Assembly: GCA_937875295.1 (NCBI GenBank)
Contig: CALLXS010000102.1
Span: 1 to 36,075, forward strand
Length of the DNA stretch: 36,075 bases
Direction of reading: 5' to 3'
DNA from: an uncultured bacterium
GTDB taxonomy: Bacteria; Bacteroidota; Ignavibacteria; Kapaibacteriales; UBA2268
Part shown: positions 36,069-36,075 of the stretch, piece after piece
Layout of the letters: each line of letters starts with the position of its first letter
Numbering within the stretch: position 1 is the stretch's first letter
Notes under the pieces: model-generated
The model's input: the letters and a program-made list of their open reading frames with translations, nothing else
Told to the model about the DNA's origin: nothing
Databases searched by the model: none
Translations under genes and position numbers: made by a program

Positions 36069-36075
36069 ATTTTGC

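Noticed and set aside
1..36075. CRISPR arrays, tRNA genes, insertion sequences, prophage or toxin-antitoxin loci
   Set aside because: I looked for direct repeats with spacers, tRNA cloverleaf ends, transposase motifs and small paired genes and saw none.

Overview
The window is 36 kb of AT-rich, densely coding bacterial chromosome. It has no phage, transposon, CRISPR, tRNA or rRNA signal. The content points to the Bacteroidota/Chlorobi (FCB) side of the tree, possibly an Ignavibacteria/Kapabacteria-like lineage. The reasons are a compact nuoABCDHIJKLMN cluster without nuoEFG, a lactate-dehydrogenase-like malate dehydrogenase, a membrane pyrophosphatase, generally weak Shine-Dalgarno signals, and one candidate FCB-type promoter upstream of rplT. 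The placement is inference from gene content, not a phylogeny.

Layout: 1-3.4 kb (+) holds a small unknown protein, an unknown lipoprotein, mdh and an SDR oxidoreductase. 3.4-10.5 kb (-) holds a 1.8 kDa-residue-scale (about 1,800 residue) thioester alpha-2-macroglobulin lipoprotein, rplT standing alone, and a neutral zinc metallopeptidase. 10.5-17.5 kb (+) is a run of motA, a tandem glycosyltransferase/TPR protein, priA and an nrnA-like DHH phosphoesterase. 17.7-18.9 kb (+) is a two-gene envelope unit: a small coiled-coil lipoprotein and a periplasmic LysM protein. 19.0-23.2 kb (-) holds lepA, broken by a one-base frame change, and hppA. 23.4-25.0 kb (+) is a biotin-dependent carboxyltransferase subunit without its biotinyl domain. 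25.0-36.07 kb (-) is an eleven-gene complex I operon transcribed from nuoA at the right edge to nuoN.

Working together: the right half is bioenergetic. Complex I without the NADH-oxidising module, an ion-pumping pyrophosphatase, malate dehydrogenase and a C3/C4 carboxyltransferase fit central carbon and ion-gradient metabolism. The left half mixes envelope functions (A2M, lipoproteins, LysM protein, MotA) with replication restart and translation. Convergent gene pairs are separated by strong palindromic terminators.

The most interesting points are: (1) the lipoprotein/LysM pair, whose coiled coils look homologous and share a DCN cysteine, suggesting an outer-membrane-to-peptidoglycan tether; (2) the lepA break exactly at the boundary of its unique C-terminal domain; (3) a long hairpin with strand-specific G-U pairs upstream of motA; (4) the eleven-subunit complex I. 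No stretch over 300 bases lacks a gene; the longest gaps are 10452-10717, 23212-23456 and 17496-17710.
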